12,782 bases of DNA. Source: UBA2266 sp964406945. GTDB taxonomy: Bacteria > Planctomycetota > Phycisphaerae > Sedimentisphaerales > Anaerobacaceae. The position numbers and the translations under genes were made by a program. This document shows, piece after piece, positions 12,771-12,782 of the stretch. Every line of letters starts with the position of its first letter. The first letter of the stretch is position 1. The notes below the pieces were generated by a model, which saw nothing but the letters and a program-made list of their open reading frames with translations, made no database searches and was not told where the DNA came from. The stretch spans positions 1-12,782 of the forward strand of contig CAYOTO010000072.1 of the NCBI GenBank assembly GCA_964406945.1, in the 5' to 3' direction.

Positions 12771-12782
12771 ATTCCATAAGTT

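Noticed and set aside
1..12782. CRISPR array or long tandem repeats
   Set aside because: No regularly spaced direct repeats of CRISPR size were seen; the only ordered repeats are the short Pho-box hexamers and one 12-bp pair.

Overview
The window (about 12.8 kb, moderately high GC, dense operons with ATGA overlaps) looks like a chromosomal segment of an anaerobic Gram-negative-type bacterium. A planctomycete or a desulfobacterial lineage would fit the ferredoxin-bearing MinD ATPases, the Mrp-NifX fusion and the PstS lipoprotein, but no rRNA or other phylogenetic marker is present, so the lineage is an inference.

Region 1 (64-5272, + strand) is an operon-like run. It encodes a glycine-rich DUF5320-type protein, a small unknown protein, two tandem MinD-superfamily ATPases each carrying two inserted [4Fe-4S] ferredoxin motifs, an Mrp/NBP35-type scaffold ATPase fused to a NifX/dinitrogenase-cofactor domain, a metallo-beta-lactamase-fold protein of the dihydropterin-synthase-like group, a 68-residue cysteine-rich protein and a PaaI-type hotdog thioesterase. 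The two ferredoxin-MinD ATPases plus the Mrp-NifX fusion resemble the ORP (orange protein) clusters of sulfate reducers.

Region 2 (5273-5892) has no intact gene. It holds a stretch with decayed coding character, then a four-hexamer Pho-box-like array (5690-5728), a -10 element and a long 5' leader.

Region 3 (5893-11727, + strand) is a phosphate-uptake operon, pstS-pstC-pstA-pstB-pstB-phoU-phoU. The two PstB ATPases have degenerated in complementary ways. The first lacks the Q-loop glutamine and the switch histidine but keeps LSGGQ; the second keeps the Walker, Q-loop and H-loop residues but has LQLEQ in place of LSGGQ. In a head-to-tail heterodimer this would give one complete ATP site and one degenerate site. 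PstA has lost its EAA-loop glutamate, and the second PhoU has lost most metal-ligand positions, so the whole system looks like a specialised asymmetric Pst machine. This is the most interesting signal in the window.

Region 4 (11728-12782) is a graveyard read on the minus strand. From right to left it holds the 3' part of a CAU-anticodon tRNA with an abnormal anticodon arm, an intrinsic terminator, and the 5' part of a class-C-like group II intron starting exactly at the terminator T-tract. Then come an internal scrap of an IS66-family transposase and a truncated Sel1-repeat gene broken again by a G8 homopolymer frameshift.
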